DNA from: Oscillospiraceae bacterium
GTDB lineage: Bacteria > Bacillota > Clostridia > Oscillospirales > Oscillospiraceae
Direction: 5' to 3'
Length of the DNA: 22,631 bases
Assembly (NCBI GenBank): GCA_016295225.1
Contig: JAEDLP010000012.1
Location: 1-22,631 of the forward strand
The translations under genes were made by a program, and so were the position numbers. Each line of letters starts with the position of its first letter. The first letter of the stretch is position 1. This document shows, piece by piece, positions 14,188 through 21,168 of the stretch. The notes under the pieces are model-generated. The model saw only the letters and a list, made by a program, of their open reading frames with translations. It was not told where the DNA came from and searched no databases.

Positions 14188-15075
14188 ATGCAGCCTGCTG
14201 TCAAGGGCCATCTGCTGGCCTTTCTTGCCGTGGTCATCTGGGGCATGACTTTTATTTCCTCCAAAGTCCTGGTGGGGCTTCTGGACCCCTATTGGTACAT
14301 TGTCATCCGCTTTATCATCGCCTGGGGCTTCCTCTTCCTCCTCTCCCCCAGGCCCATGAAGCTGCTTCCCAAAAAGCAGGAGGGGCGGGTGATCCTCTGC
14401 GGCATTGCCGGCGTGACTCTGTACTATATCTTCCAGAACGTGGCCCTGGTGTACGGCACCGCCTCCAACACGGGGGTCATCACGGCCTCCGCGCCTCTGT
14501 TTACCGCCCTGATCCTGTGGATCTTTGGCCGGAAGGTGAGGCTCTCGCCCCTGTTCTTCCTGGGCTTCGTCCTGTGTATCGGCGGCGTGGCATCCATCTC
14601 CTTTGCCGGCGGCGGGTCGGGCATCCACCTGCTGGGGGACGCCTTCGCCCTGGCGTCGGCCATCGCCTGGGGCGTGTACTGCATCCTCATCGCTGGTACT
14701 GAGGACTACGGGCTGTCGGAGCTTCAGATGACCCGGAAGGTCTTTTTCTGGGGAACCCTCATTACCATCCCTCCCACCCTCCTGCTGGGGGAGCCGGTGC
14801 CGGTGGAGACCTTCACCCAGGGCGGCCTGACCTTCTGGGGAAACCTGCTGTTTGTGGCCCTGTGCTCGTCGGCTCTGTGCTACCTCTTCTGGGGGAAGGC
14901 CACCAACCTCATCGGAGCGGTCACCACCAGCGTGTACCTCTACCTGATCCCCGTGGTCTCTGTCATCGGCTCCGCCCTGATCCTGGGGGAACCGGTGACC
15001 ATGGTGACTGTGGCGGCCATCGGGGCCATTTTCGTGGGGCTGTTCCTCTCCCAGAAGGGGAACCGGCCGGTGTGA
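14188..15075 (+). CDS. DMT superfamily (EamA) permease
   Basis: The 295-residue protein has about ten hydrophobic segments in two EamA repeats. The first opens with LLAFLAVVIWGMTFISSK (9-26). The second begins around GDAFALASAIAWGVYCILI and ends with the conserved LIPVVSVIGSALILGEPVT helix. The family exports or imports metabolites such as amino acids; the substrate is not predictable. The N-terminus fits family starts, but the ribosome site is weak (AGGA at 14175-14178, directly after the leader terminator). Poor initiation plus a terminator suggests low or conditional expression. It is monocistronic, convergent with the purine transporter genes. Confidence 0.87.
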   Translation: MQPAVKGHLLAFLAVVIWGMTFISSKVLVGLLDPYWYIVIRFIIAWGFLFLLSPRPMKLLPKKQEGRVILCGIAGVTLYYIFQNVALVYGTASNTGVITASAPLFTALILWIFGRKVRLSPLFFLGFVLCIGGVASISFAGGGSGIHLLGDAFALASAIAWGVYCILIAGTEDYGLSELQMTRKVFFWGTLITIPPTLLLGEPVPVETFTQGGLTFWGNLLFVALCSSALCYLFWGKATNLIGAVTTSVYLYLIPVVSVIGSALILGEPVTMVTVAAIGAIFVGLFLSQKGNRPV

Positions 15076-15088
15076 GTTTGTTGACGGC

Positions 15089-15107
15089 GGGCGGCTGATA
15101 GCCGCCC
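15089..15107. repeat. G/C-rich hairpin after the DMT permease
   Basis: GGGCGGCT (15089-15096) pairs with AGCCGCCC (15100-15107) around GAT. It is followed by CTACAC, like the CTACG after the hairpin at 8992-9018. No T run follows, so it is not a terminator itself. Confidence 0.55.
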
Positions 15108-15147
15108 CTACACGGATACCCGAGTGGTATTCCCCTCTGAATAGACG

Positions 15148-15194
15148 GACCCGCCGGGGACTATGTCTTGTCCCCGGCGGGTCTTTGGTTTTTA
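15148..15194 (+). terminator. Terminator of the DMT permease, between convergent genes
   Basis: A perfect 14-bp stem, GACCCGCCGGGGAC (15148-15161) with GTCCCCGGCGGGTC (15170-15183), is followed by TTTGGTTTTT on +. On the minus strand the stem lies just past the permease stop but lacks a U run, so it serves mainly the + gene. Confidence 0.85.
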
Positions 15195-15199
15195 TGCAG

Positions 15200-16189
15200 T
15201 CAGCGTTCCTCGCGGAAATAGCTCAGGCCCAGGCTCTCCGGGGGCTGGTTGGAGCGGCTGTGTTTCAGGCTCACGAAGACCAGCACCACGGCGGTGACGA
15301 TGTAGGGCACGATGTCGTAGATGGAGGCGGGGATGAAGGAGATGGGGTAGTAGTACCGCATGCAGGCCAGCCCGCCGAAGATGAGGGAGCACCACAGGGC
15401 ACGGGTGGGGCTCCACACGGCGAAGATCACCAGGGCCACTGCCAGCCAGCCATAGCCATTGATGCAGTTGTGGACCCAGGCACCGCCCACGCCGGCGCCG
15501 GCGTTCATCACCAGATACAGGCCGCCCAGGCCGGTCATGGCTCCGCCGATGATGGTGGCCAGATACCGGTACTTGGTGACGCTGATGCCCGCCGCGTCGG
15601 CGGTGGCGGGGCTTTCGCCCACGGAACGCAGATTCAGACCCGTCCGGGTGCGGCCCAGGAAGTAGGCCAGAATAATTGCCAGGATGACCGCCAGGTAGAC
15701 CATGAAGTTGTGGGAGAACAGGAGCTTGCCCACCACCGGCAGGTTCACCAGGGGGGCCGGGAACACGGGGCTGTTGAACAGGCTCTTCACCGAGGCGCTC
15801 ACCGACAGGAAGCCCGAGGGGTCTGCGTGGCCGATGGCCTCCCCGAAGTAGTTGCCAAAGCCGGTGCCGAACATGGTCAGGGCCAGACCGGTGACGTTCT
15901 GGTTGGCCCGGAGGGTGATGGTGAGCACCGAGAACACCAGGGCGCCCAGCCCCGCGCACACCAGGGCGCATACCAGGGCGATGACCAGGGCCACATAGGG
16001 GTTGGTCCCGCCGGCCTTCTCGTAGTAGTAGGGGCCCACGATGCCGGCGATGCCGCCCATGAACATCATGCCCTCCACGCCCAGGTTCAGGTTGCCGGAC
16101 TTTTCGGTGAGAAGCTCGCCCAGCACGCCGAAGAGGAGGGGGGCTGCCGCCAGGATGCCGGCGGTGAGGAAGTTAATGAGGTTATTCAC
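15200..16189 (-). CDS. ABC transporter permease, BMP/nucleoside family (second permease)
   Basis: The 329-residue permease belongs to the branched-chain/ribose-type family (BPD_transp_2). It has about nine hydrophobic segments and the family start AAPLLFGVLGELLTEKSGNLNLGVEGMM read over residues 15-42. The cytoplasmic coupling loop is GESPATADAAGISVTKYRYLA. Such permeases pair with a second permease and one double ATPase to import nucleosides or related compounds. The start is GTG 16189, preceded by AGGAGGGG (16203-16196), and overlaps the upstream permease by eight bases. It is the last gene of the xpt operon. Substrate class is inferred from the neighbours. Confidence 0.9.
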   Translation of the reverse strand: MNNLINFLTAGILAAAPLLFGVLGELLTEKSGNLNLGVEGMMFMGGIAGIVGPYYYEKAGGTNPYVALVIALVCALVCAGLGALVFSVLTITLRANQNVTGLALTMFGTGFGNYFGEAIGHADPSGFLSVSASVKSLFNSPVFPAPLVNLPVVGKLLFSHNFMVYLAVILAIILAYFLGRTRTGLNLRSVGESPATADAAGISVTKYRYLATIIGGAMTGLGGLYLVMNAGAGVGGAWVHNCINGYGWLAVALVIFAVWSPTRALWCSLIFGGLACMRYYYPISFIPASIYDIVPYIVTAVVLVFVSLKHSRSNQPPESLGLSYFREER

Positions 16190-17306
16190 GGCCTTCCCCT
16201 CCTTTCTCCGGGGCGGCGGAGCCGCTGCGCCGGAAGATCAGCCGGTAGTTGATGAAGAACTCGCAGCCCAGCATGAAGAACAGGATGATGGCCGAGAGCA
16301 CGTCCGCCGCCGAGGCGGGGATCTTGAAGCTGGTCTGGATGGCGTTGGAGCCCTTGGTGAGCACCGCCAGCAGACCGGCAATGAGAACCATGGCGAAGGG
16401 GTTCAGGTGGGCCAGCCAGGCCACGATAATGGCGGTGAAGCCCACGCCGCCGGAGGTGCCGCCGTTCAGGGTGTAGTCCGCGCCGGACACCACCAGAAAG
16501 CCCATGAGACCGGCGATGGCGCCGGAGAGGAACATGGTGCGCATGATGATCTTTTTCACGTTCATGCCGGCGTACCGGGCGGTGCTCTCGCTCTCGCCCA
16601 CCACGGAGATCTCGTAGCCGTGCTTGCTGTACTTCATGTAGACGAACATCCCTACGGTGAGCAGCAGCACGATGATCCAGCCCACATGGACCCCGAAGAC
16701 CTTGGGCAGCCGGGCGTTCTGGCCGAACATGGCGATGATGGGAAAGCCCGTGCCCGACGGGTCCTTCCAGGGGCCGTTCTGCAAATAGCTCTCAATACCC
16801 AGGGCAATGTAGTTGAGCATCAGGGTGAACAGGGTCTCGTTGGTGCCCCACCGGGCCTTGAAGAAAGCGGGGATCAGGCCCCAAATGCCGCCCACCACGA
16901 TGCTGGCCAGGGCCATCACCAGCAGAAGGACGGGCTTGGGGAGGGTGTCTCCCCAGAACAGGGCGAAGTAGGTGGCCCCGATGGCGCCGGCCATGATCTG
17001 GCCCTCGGCGCCGATGTTCCAGAATTTCATCTTAAAGGCGGGGGCGATGGCCAGGGCGGCTCCCAGCAGGGGGATGGCCACCCGGACGGTCACCCGCCGG
17101 GTGGAGGGTCCGCCCAGAGAACCGGTGAGGATCTCCTTGTAGACCGCCAGGGGGTTGTGACCCAGCACCAGGATGAACAGGGAACCCACTGCCAGGGCCA
17201 GCAGGATAGCTCCCAGACGGATGGCCCACTTCTTTCCCCGGCTCAGGTCTTCCCGCTTGGCCAGGCGGACCAGGGGTTCCCGCTGGCTGTGCTTATGTTC
17301 CGTCAT
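16182..17306 (-). CDS. ABC transporter permease, BMP/nucleoside family (first permease)
   Basis: The 374-residue permease has a charged cytosolic N-terminus of about 28 residues. A first membrane helix precedes NPLAVYKEILTGSLG, then come about eight more hydrophobic segments. FKMKFWNIGAEGQIMAGAIG and the coupling loop GESESTARYAGMNVKKIIMR are typical of the nucleoside (YufP/NupB-like) permeases. It forms the channel with the second permease. ATG 17306 is preceded by GGGAGGT (17321-17315). It overlaps the ATPase end by 14 bases and the next permease by eight, so the three are translationally coupled. Confidence 0.9.
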   Translation of the reverse strand: MTEHKHSQREPLVRLAKREDLSRGKKWAIRLGAILLALAVGSLFILVLGHNPLAVYKEILTGSLGGPSTRRVTVRVAIPLLGAALAIAPAFKMKFWNIGAEGQIMAGAIGATYFALFWGDTLPKPVLLLVMALASIVVGGIWGLIPAFFKARWGTNETLFTLMLNYIALGIESYLQNGPWKDPSGTGFPIIAMFGQNARLPKVFGVHVGWIIVLLLTVGMFVYMKYSKHGYEISVVGESESTARYAGMNVKKIIMRTMFLSGAIAGLMGFLVVSGADYTLNGGTSGGVGFTAIIVAWLAHLNPFAMVLIAGLLAVLTKGSNAIQTSFKIPASAADVLSAIILFFMLGCEFFINYRLIFRRSGSAAPEKGGEGRE

Positions 17307-18849
17307 GGTCGCGTACCTCCCCCACTTGGGTCATCATCAGGCCGATCTCTTCCTTGGTCACCGTGCGGCCGTCCGCGATGCCGCTGACCTTGCCGCCGCA
17401 GAGAACCAAAATGCGGTCGCACAGCTCCAGCAGCACGTCCAGGTCCTCGCCCACGTAGATCACCGCCACGCCCTTGGCCTTCTGCTCGTTGAGCAGGCGG
17501 TAGATGGTGTAGGAGGCGTTGATGTCCAGGCCCCGCACCGGGTAGGCGGCCATGAGCAGGGCGGGAGCGGAGGCGATCTCACGGCCCACCAGCACCTTCT
17601 GGACGTTGCCGCCGGAGAGCTTCCGGACCGGGGTGTTGATGCTGGGGGTGACCACTTCCAGCTTCTCCCGGATCTCCTCGGCCAGGGTGCGGAAGGGCTT
17701 GGTGTCCGGGAAGAAGCGGCCGCTCTGGTCGTAGCTTTTCAGCATCATGTTGCCGGTCATGCCCATGGAGCCCACAAGCCCCATGCCCAGCCGGTCCTCA
17801 GGGACGAAGGCCAGGCTCACCCCCAGGTTCCGGATCTCCATGGGGGAGCGGCCCACCAGGGACTCCACCTGCTCCGGGTCCTTGGGATTGTTGTAGAGGA
17901 TCTGGCCGCTGGAGACCGGGTGGAGGCCGGCGATGGCCTCGCACAGCTCCTTTTGGCCGGAGCCGGCGATGCCGGCAATGCCCAGGATCTCCCCGCCCAT
18001 GGCGGAGAAGGAGACCCCGTCCAGGACCTTGACCCCCTGGCCGTCCAGGCAGGTCAGATCCTTTACCACCAGCCGCCGCTGGGGGTTCTCCGGCTGGGGC
18101 CGGTCGATGTTCAGGGTCACCGCGCGGCCCACCATCATGTCGGTGAGGGCCTGGGAGTTGGTGGTGCGGGTGTCCACGGTGTCGATGTACTCCCCCTTGC
18201 GGAGGATGGATACCCGGTCGGAGATGGCCATGACCTCGTTGAGCTTATGGGTGATGATGACGATGGCCTTGCCGTCGGCCTTCATGTTCCGCAGGACGGC
18301 GAAGAGCTTTTCCGTCTCCTGGGGGGTCAGGACGGCGGTGGGCTCGTCCAGAATGAGGATGTTGGCCCCCCGGTAGAGGACCTTGATGATCTCCACCGTC
18401 TGCTTTTCCGACACGGCCATGTCGTAGATCTTCTTGTCCGGGTCCAGGTCGAAGCCGTACCGGGCGCTGATCTCCCGAATCTGCTGGGAGATGGCCTTCC
18501 GGTCAAACTTCCCCTTCTCCTTTAAGCCCAGCACGATGTTCTCGGCGGCGGTGAACACGTCCACCAGTTTAAAGTGCTGGTGGATCATGCCGATCTTCAG
18601 GTCCAGGGCGTCCTTGGGGGAGCGGATGGCCACCTCCTCCCCGTCCACCAGAATCTGACCGCTGTCGGGGAAGTAGATGCCCGCCAGCATGTTCATCAGG
18701 GTGGTCTTGCCGCTGCCGTTCTCGCCCAGCAGGGCCAGGATCTCTCCCTTTTTGATGGACAGGCTCACGTTGTTGTTGGCCACCACGCTGCCAAAGGTCT
18801 TGGTCACGTTCCGCAGTTCCACGGCGTTGACTGACTGCAAGAGATTCAC
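17293..18849 (-). CDS. Double ABC ATPase of a BMP-type (nucleoside/nucleobase) importer
   Basis: Two nucleotide-binding domains are fused in 518 residues. Domain 1 has Walker A GENGSGKT (42-49), Walker B ILILDEP (164-170) and switch His201. Its signature is changed to MAVSEKQ (144-150) in place of the usual LSxGxxQ. Domain 2 has a degenerate Walker A GIAGSGQKE (293-301), an intact signature LSGGNVQ (411-417) and the PVRGLDI segment (438-444). This asymmetry, one complete and one degenerate site, is common for sugar/nucleoside double ATPases. GTG 18849 gives the longest product. A TTG at 18840 has the better ribosome site (AGAGGTGA, 18853-18846) and may be the true start. It energises the two permeases encoded downstream. 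Confidence 0.92.
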   Translation of the reverse strand: MNLLQSVNAVELRNVTKTFGSVVANNNVSLSIKKGEILALLGENGSGKTTLMNMLAGIYFPDSGQILVDGEEVAIRSPKDALDLKIGMIHQHFKLVDVFTAAENIVLGLKEKGKFDRKAISQQIREISARYGFDLDPDKKIYDMAVSEKQTVEIIKVLYRGANILILDEPTAVLTPQETEKLFAVLRNMKADGKAIVIITHKLNEVMAISDRVSILRKGEYIDTVDTRTTNSQALTDMMVGRAVTLNIDRPQPENPQRRLVVKDLTCLDGQGVKVLDGVSFSAMGGEILGIAGIAGSGQKELCEAIAGLHPVSSGQILYNNPKDPEQVESLVGRSPMEIRNLGVSLAFVPEDRLGMGLVGSMGMTGNMMLKSYDQSGRFFPDTKPFRTLAEEIREKLEVVTPSINTPVRKLSGGNVQKVLVGREIASAPALLMAAYPVRGLDINASYTIYRLLNEQKAKGVAVIYVGEDLDVLLELCDRILVLCGGKVSGIADGRTVTKEEIGLMMTQVGEVRDHDGT

Positions 18850-18952
18850 CTCTTTCTTTTCTCTTCGGTTCTCTTTTTATGGGTCTGGAAAGGACACAGG
18901 AAAACCAGCGGCGGTCCGTTGGCTTTCCTGCGCCGTTTCCCGGGAAAGGAAC

Positions 18953-18987
18953 CCCGTGCACCCCTGCCGGGGGCAAGGGTGCACGGG
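18953..18987 (-). other. Intercistronic hairpin between lipoprotein and ATPase genes
   Basis: CCCGTGCACCC (18953-18963) is perfectly inverted as GGGTGCACGGG (18977-18987), 11 bp, 15 bases past the lipoprotein stop on the minus strand. No U run follows. TTTCCCGGGAAA at 18936-18947 is a second palindrome. A stable hairpin here would protect the lipoprotein message from 3' decay or lower downstream expression, a common way to make more binding protein than ATPase. Confidence 0.7.
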
Positions 18988-19002
18988 AGATCCGAATGGG
19001 AC

Positions 19003-20166
19003 TCAGGACAGGACGGTAATGCCGTCTACAATGTAAGCAAAGGAGGGGGCGGAGGAGTTCTCATTCTCAGCGTAGAACTCGCCCTCGGCCAGGTTCAGCT
19101 CCTCGCCGTCGGCGTTCACGCCGTAGAGAGGACCGGCAAAGACCTGGACAGATCCGTCGGCAATGCCGGCGGCGGCGGCCTCGATGGCCTCCTTGGTGCC
19201 GTCAGCGATGATGGCTTCGTTCAGGTCGGACAGGTAGCAGGCGCCCTCGGCGTAGCTGCCGCACCAATCCTGGTCGATGGCTTCGCCGGCCAGCAGGCAG
19301 TTCAGGGCGTACTCATAGTAAGCGCCCCAGTTGATGCGGGCGGAGACCAGGGCGGCGTTGGGGGCCACGGAGATCATGTCGTCGTTGTAGCCCACGGCGA
19401 AGACGCCGTTGGTCTCGGCGGTGGTGGCGGGAGCGGAGGTGTCGGAGTGCTGGGAGATCACGTCGCAGCCCTGGTCGATGAGGGCCTGGGCGTTGGTGGC
19501 TTCCTTGGTGGCGTCGGACCACTCGTTGGTGTAGTTGACCAGCATGGTCACGTCGGGGTTCACGCTCTTGGCGCCCAGATAGAAGGCGGTGTAGCCGGAG
19601 ATGACCTCGGCGTAGGGCTTGGCAGCCACATAGCCCAGGACGTTGCTCTCGGTCTTCAGACCAGCGGCGATGCCGGCCAGGTAGCGGGCCTCATAGATCT
19701 TGGCGAAGTAGTTGTGGGTGTTGTCCAGATCGTCAGCGGCGCTCTGGAAGCCGGTGGCGTGGCAGAACTGGATGTCGGGATAGTCGGGAGCGGCTTCCAC
19801 CATGTACTGCTCATGGCCGAAGGAGTCGGCAAAGATGGCATGGCAGCCGGCGTCGATCAGCTCGCCGATGGCGTCGGCGCAGGTGGAGTCCTCGCCGATG
19901 TTGGTCTTCACCACCACCTGGGTGTCATAGTCCAGGCCAAGGGCCTCGCAGGCGGCCTGCATGCCCTCGATGTGGTTTTTGTTGTAGGCGTCGGCGGCTT
20001 CACCCACCAGGATGAGGCCCACCTTCAGGTCCTCAGCGGCGATGCCGGCAGTCTCAGCGGTCTCGCCGCCGGATGCTTCCGTCTCGCCGGAGGTTTCGCC
20101 GCCGCAGGCGGCCAGGCCCACGGTCAGCATGCCGGCCATGAGCAGAGCAAGAATACGCTTTTTCAT
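19003..20166 (-). CDS. BMP-family substrate-binding lipoprotein (probable purine nucleoside/nucleobase binder)
   Basis: The 387-residue precursor has a lipoprotein signal: KKR start, hydrophobic core and lipobox LAAC with Cys21 as the lipidated residue. A Gly/Ser/Thr/Glu linker follows (22-44). The mature domain is of the BMP (basic membrane protein, PnrA-like) type, with VGLILVGEAADAYNKNHIEG (49-68), ADSFGHEQY, YEARYLAGIAAG (158-169) and GYNDDM (259-264). PnrA-type proteins bind purine nucleosides. The substrate here is inferred from that family and from linkage to xpt. ATG 20166 follows AGGAGG (20181-20176). It is second in the operon, 93 bases after xpt. Confidence 0.92.
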   Translation of the reverse strand: MKKRILALLMAGMLTVGLAACGGETSGETEASGGETAETAGIAAEDLKVGLILVGEAADAYNKNHIEGMQAACEALGLDYDTQVVVKTNIGEDSTCADAIGELIDAGCHAIFADSFGHEQYMVEAAPDYPDIQFCHATGFQSAADDLDNTHNYFAKIYEARYLAGIAAGLKTESNVLGYVAAKPYAEVISGYTAFYLGAKSVNPDVTMLVNYTNEWSDATKEATNAQALIDQGCDVISQHSDTSAPATTAETNGVFAVGYNDDMISVAPNAALVSARINWGAYYEYALNCLLAGEAIDQDWCGSYAEGACYLSDLNEAIIADGTKEAIEAAAAGIADGSVQVFAGPLYGVNADGEELNLAEGEFYAENENSSAPSFAYIVDGITVLS

Positions 20167-20259
20167 TTTTGGATTCCTCCTGTTTTTTTATTTGCCGCAG
20201 GCTGCGGCTTCATAACGGCAGACGCCGGAATGAATGTGGAGATGGTGGGGGGTGCGCCC

Positions 20260-20844
20260 TTACTCACAGAAGACGACGCCGGTCTCCTCGCTCATGGACT
20301 GAATCCGGGCCAGGGATTCCACCCGGACGCCTTCTTTCCTCAGAAGTTCCCCGCCGGACTGGAAGGCCTTCTCGATGACGATACCCGCGCCCACCACCTC
20401 GGCGCCGGCCTGGTGGACGATCTCGATGAGGGCGTGGAGAGCGCTGCCGTTGGCCAGGAAATCGTCGATAATGAGGACCTTTTCCCCGGCGTGGAGGAAG
20501 TCCTTGGAGACAAAGATGTTATAGGGGCGCTTGCTCTGGGTGAAGGATTCCACCTGGCTGATGTATACATCCCCGGCGATGTTCTTGGTCTTGTTCTTCT
20601 TGGCGAAGACCAGGGGCAGGTTGCCGAAGGCCTGGGACGCGCCGTAGGCAATGGCGATGCCGGAGGCCTCGATGGTGAGGATGCGGTCCACCTGGCAGTC
20701 GGCAAACCGATCCCGGAAGGCCTTGCCGATCTCCCCCAGGAAGGCCACGTCCATCTGGTGGTTCAGGAAGCTGTCCACCTTCAGAATCTCGTTGGTCCCT
20801 CTGATCTTTCCCTCTTCGCGAATACGCAGTTTCAGCTGTTCCAC
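20260..20844 (-). CDS. xpt: Xanthine phosphoribosyltransferase
   Basis: The 194-residue protein aligns along its whole length with Bacillus Xpt from memory: EEGKI near the start, LKVDSFLNHQMD (21-32), TIEASGIAIAYG (58-69), the PRPP-binding motif VLIIDDFLANG (123-133), and GIVIEKAFQSGGELL followed by VESLARIQS (175-183). It joins xanthine to PRPP to make XMP. The start is GTG 20844; no ATG exists before residue 31. The ribosome site GAGAGGGG is weak. It heads the operon with a BMP-type importer, so imported purines would be trapped as nucleotides. Unlike Bacillus xpt, the leader shows no purine riboswitch. Confidence 0.94.
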   Translation of the reverse strand: MEQLKLRIREEGKIRGTNEILKVDSFLNHQMDVAFLGEIGKAFRDRFADCQVDRILTIEASGIAIAYGASQAFGNLPLVFAKKNKTKNIAGDVYISQVESFTQSKRPYNIFVSKDFLHAGEKVLIIDDFLANGSALHALIEIVHQAGAEVVGAGIVIEKAFQSGGELLRKEGVRVESLARIQSMSEETGVVFCE

Positions 20845-20859
20845 AGTGAAGTCCCCTCT

Positions 20860-20901
20860 CTTGTGTCTAGTTCCAGTATTTGCATTCTCATTGTAGACAA
20901 G
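20860..20901 (-). promoter_or_regulatory. Hairpin in the xpt leader
   Basis: On the minus strand CTTGTCTA (20901-20894) pairs with TAGACACAAG (20869-20860), eight pairs with a two-base bulge and a loop of about 24 bases, just before the ribosome site. It lacks the three-way junction and conserved loops of the purine riboswitch. Confidence 0.45.
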
Positions 20902-20918
20902 TAATATAGTAATATCTT

Positions 20919-20947
20919 ATTCTACTTCATCCTGCCAGCCCTTTCAA
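20919..20947 (-). promoter_or_regulatory. Promoter of the xpt-importer operon
   Basis: TTGAAA (20947-20942) and TAGAAT (20924-20919) are 17 bases apart; transcription would begin near 20912, leaving a leader of about 68 bases. Confidence 0.72.
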
Positions 20948-20975
20948 GATGGGAATGGTTACAAAAAAATCACGG

Positions 20976-21003
20976 AAAAACAGGGGTTGCCCCAGAGGTT
21001 TTT
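20976..21003. other. Interrupted inverted repeat between divergent promoters
   Basis: AAAAAC (20976-20981) pairs with GTTTTT (20998-21003), enclosing GGGG-TTG-CCCC (20983-20993). It is terminator-like in both directions but lies upstream of both promoters, where no transcript is expected. It may be a regulator site or may insulate the two operons. Confidence 0.4.
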
Positions 21004-21075
21004 GTGCCATTTTACGACAAGTTTTTCGAGGGGTAAAAAGGGGGGACGAAAATTCGGGAAAAGCGACAGTTTTTC

Positions 21076-21104
21076 TTGACATTTTTTGACTCGACCGTTA
21101 AACT
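21076..21104 (+). promoter_or_regulatory. Promoter of the CoA-transferase gene
   Basis: TTGACA (21076-21081, perfect) and TAAACT (21099-21104) are 17 bases apart. Start near 21111 gives a U-rich, unstructured leader of about 58 bases. Confidence 0.8.
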
Positions 21105-21168
21105 GAGCGTGATTAATTTTTCACCCCATTTTTTTATTCTTTTATTTTTTGAAAAGGAGAAACGAACG

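Noticed and set aside
18919..20904. 661-codon plus-strand frame opposite the lipoprotein and xpt genes
   Set aside because: It runs antisense through two well-supported genes and their gap, with Gly/Val/Asp-rich composition typical of antisense frames in GC-rich DNA.
20845..20912. Purine riboswitch upstream of xpt
   Set aside because: The conserved core and kissing-loop bases of the purine aptamer are not found in the leader.
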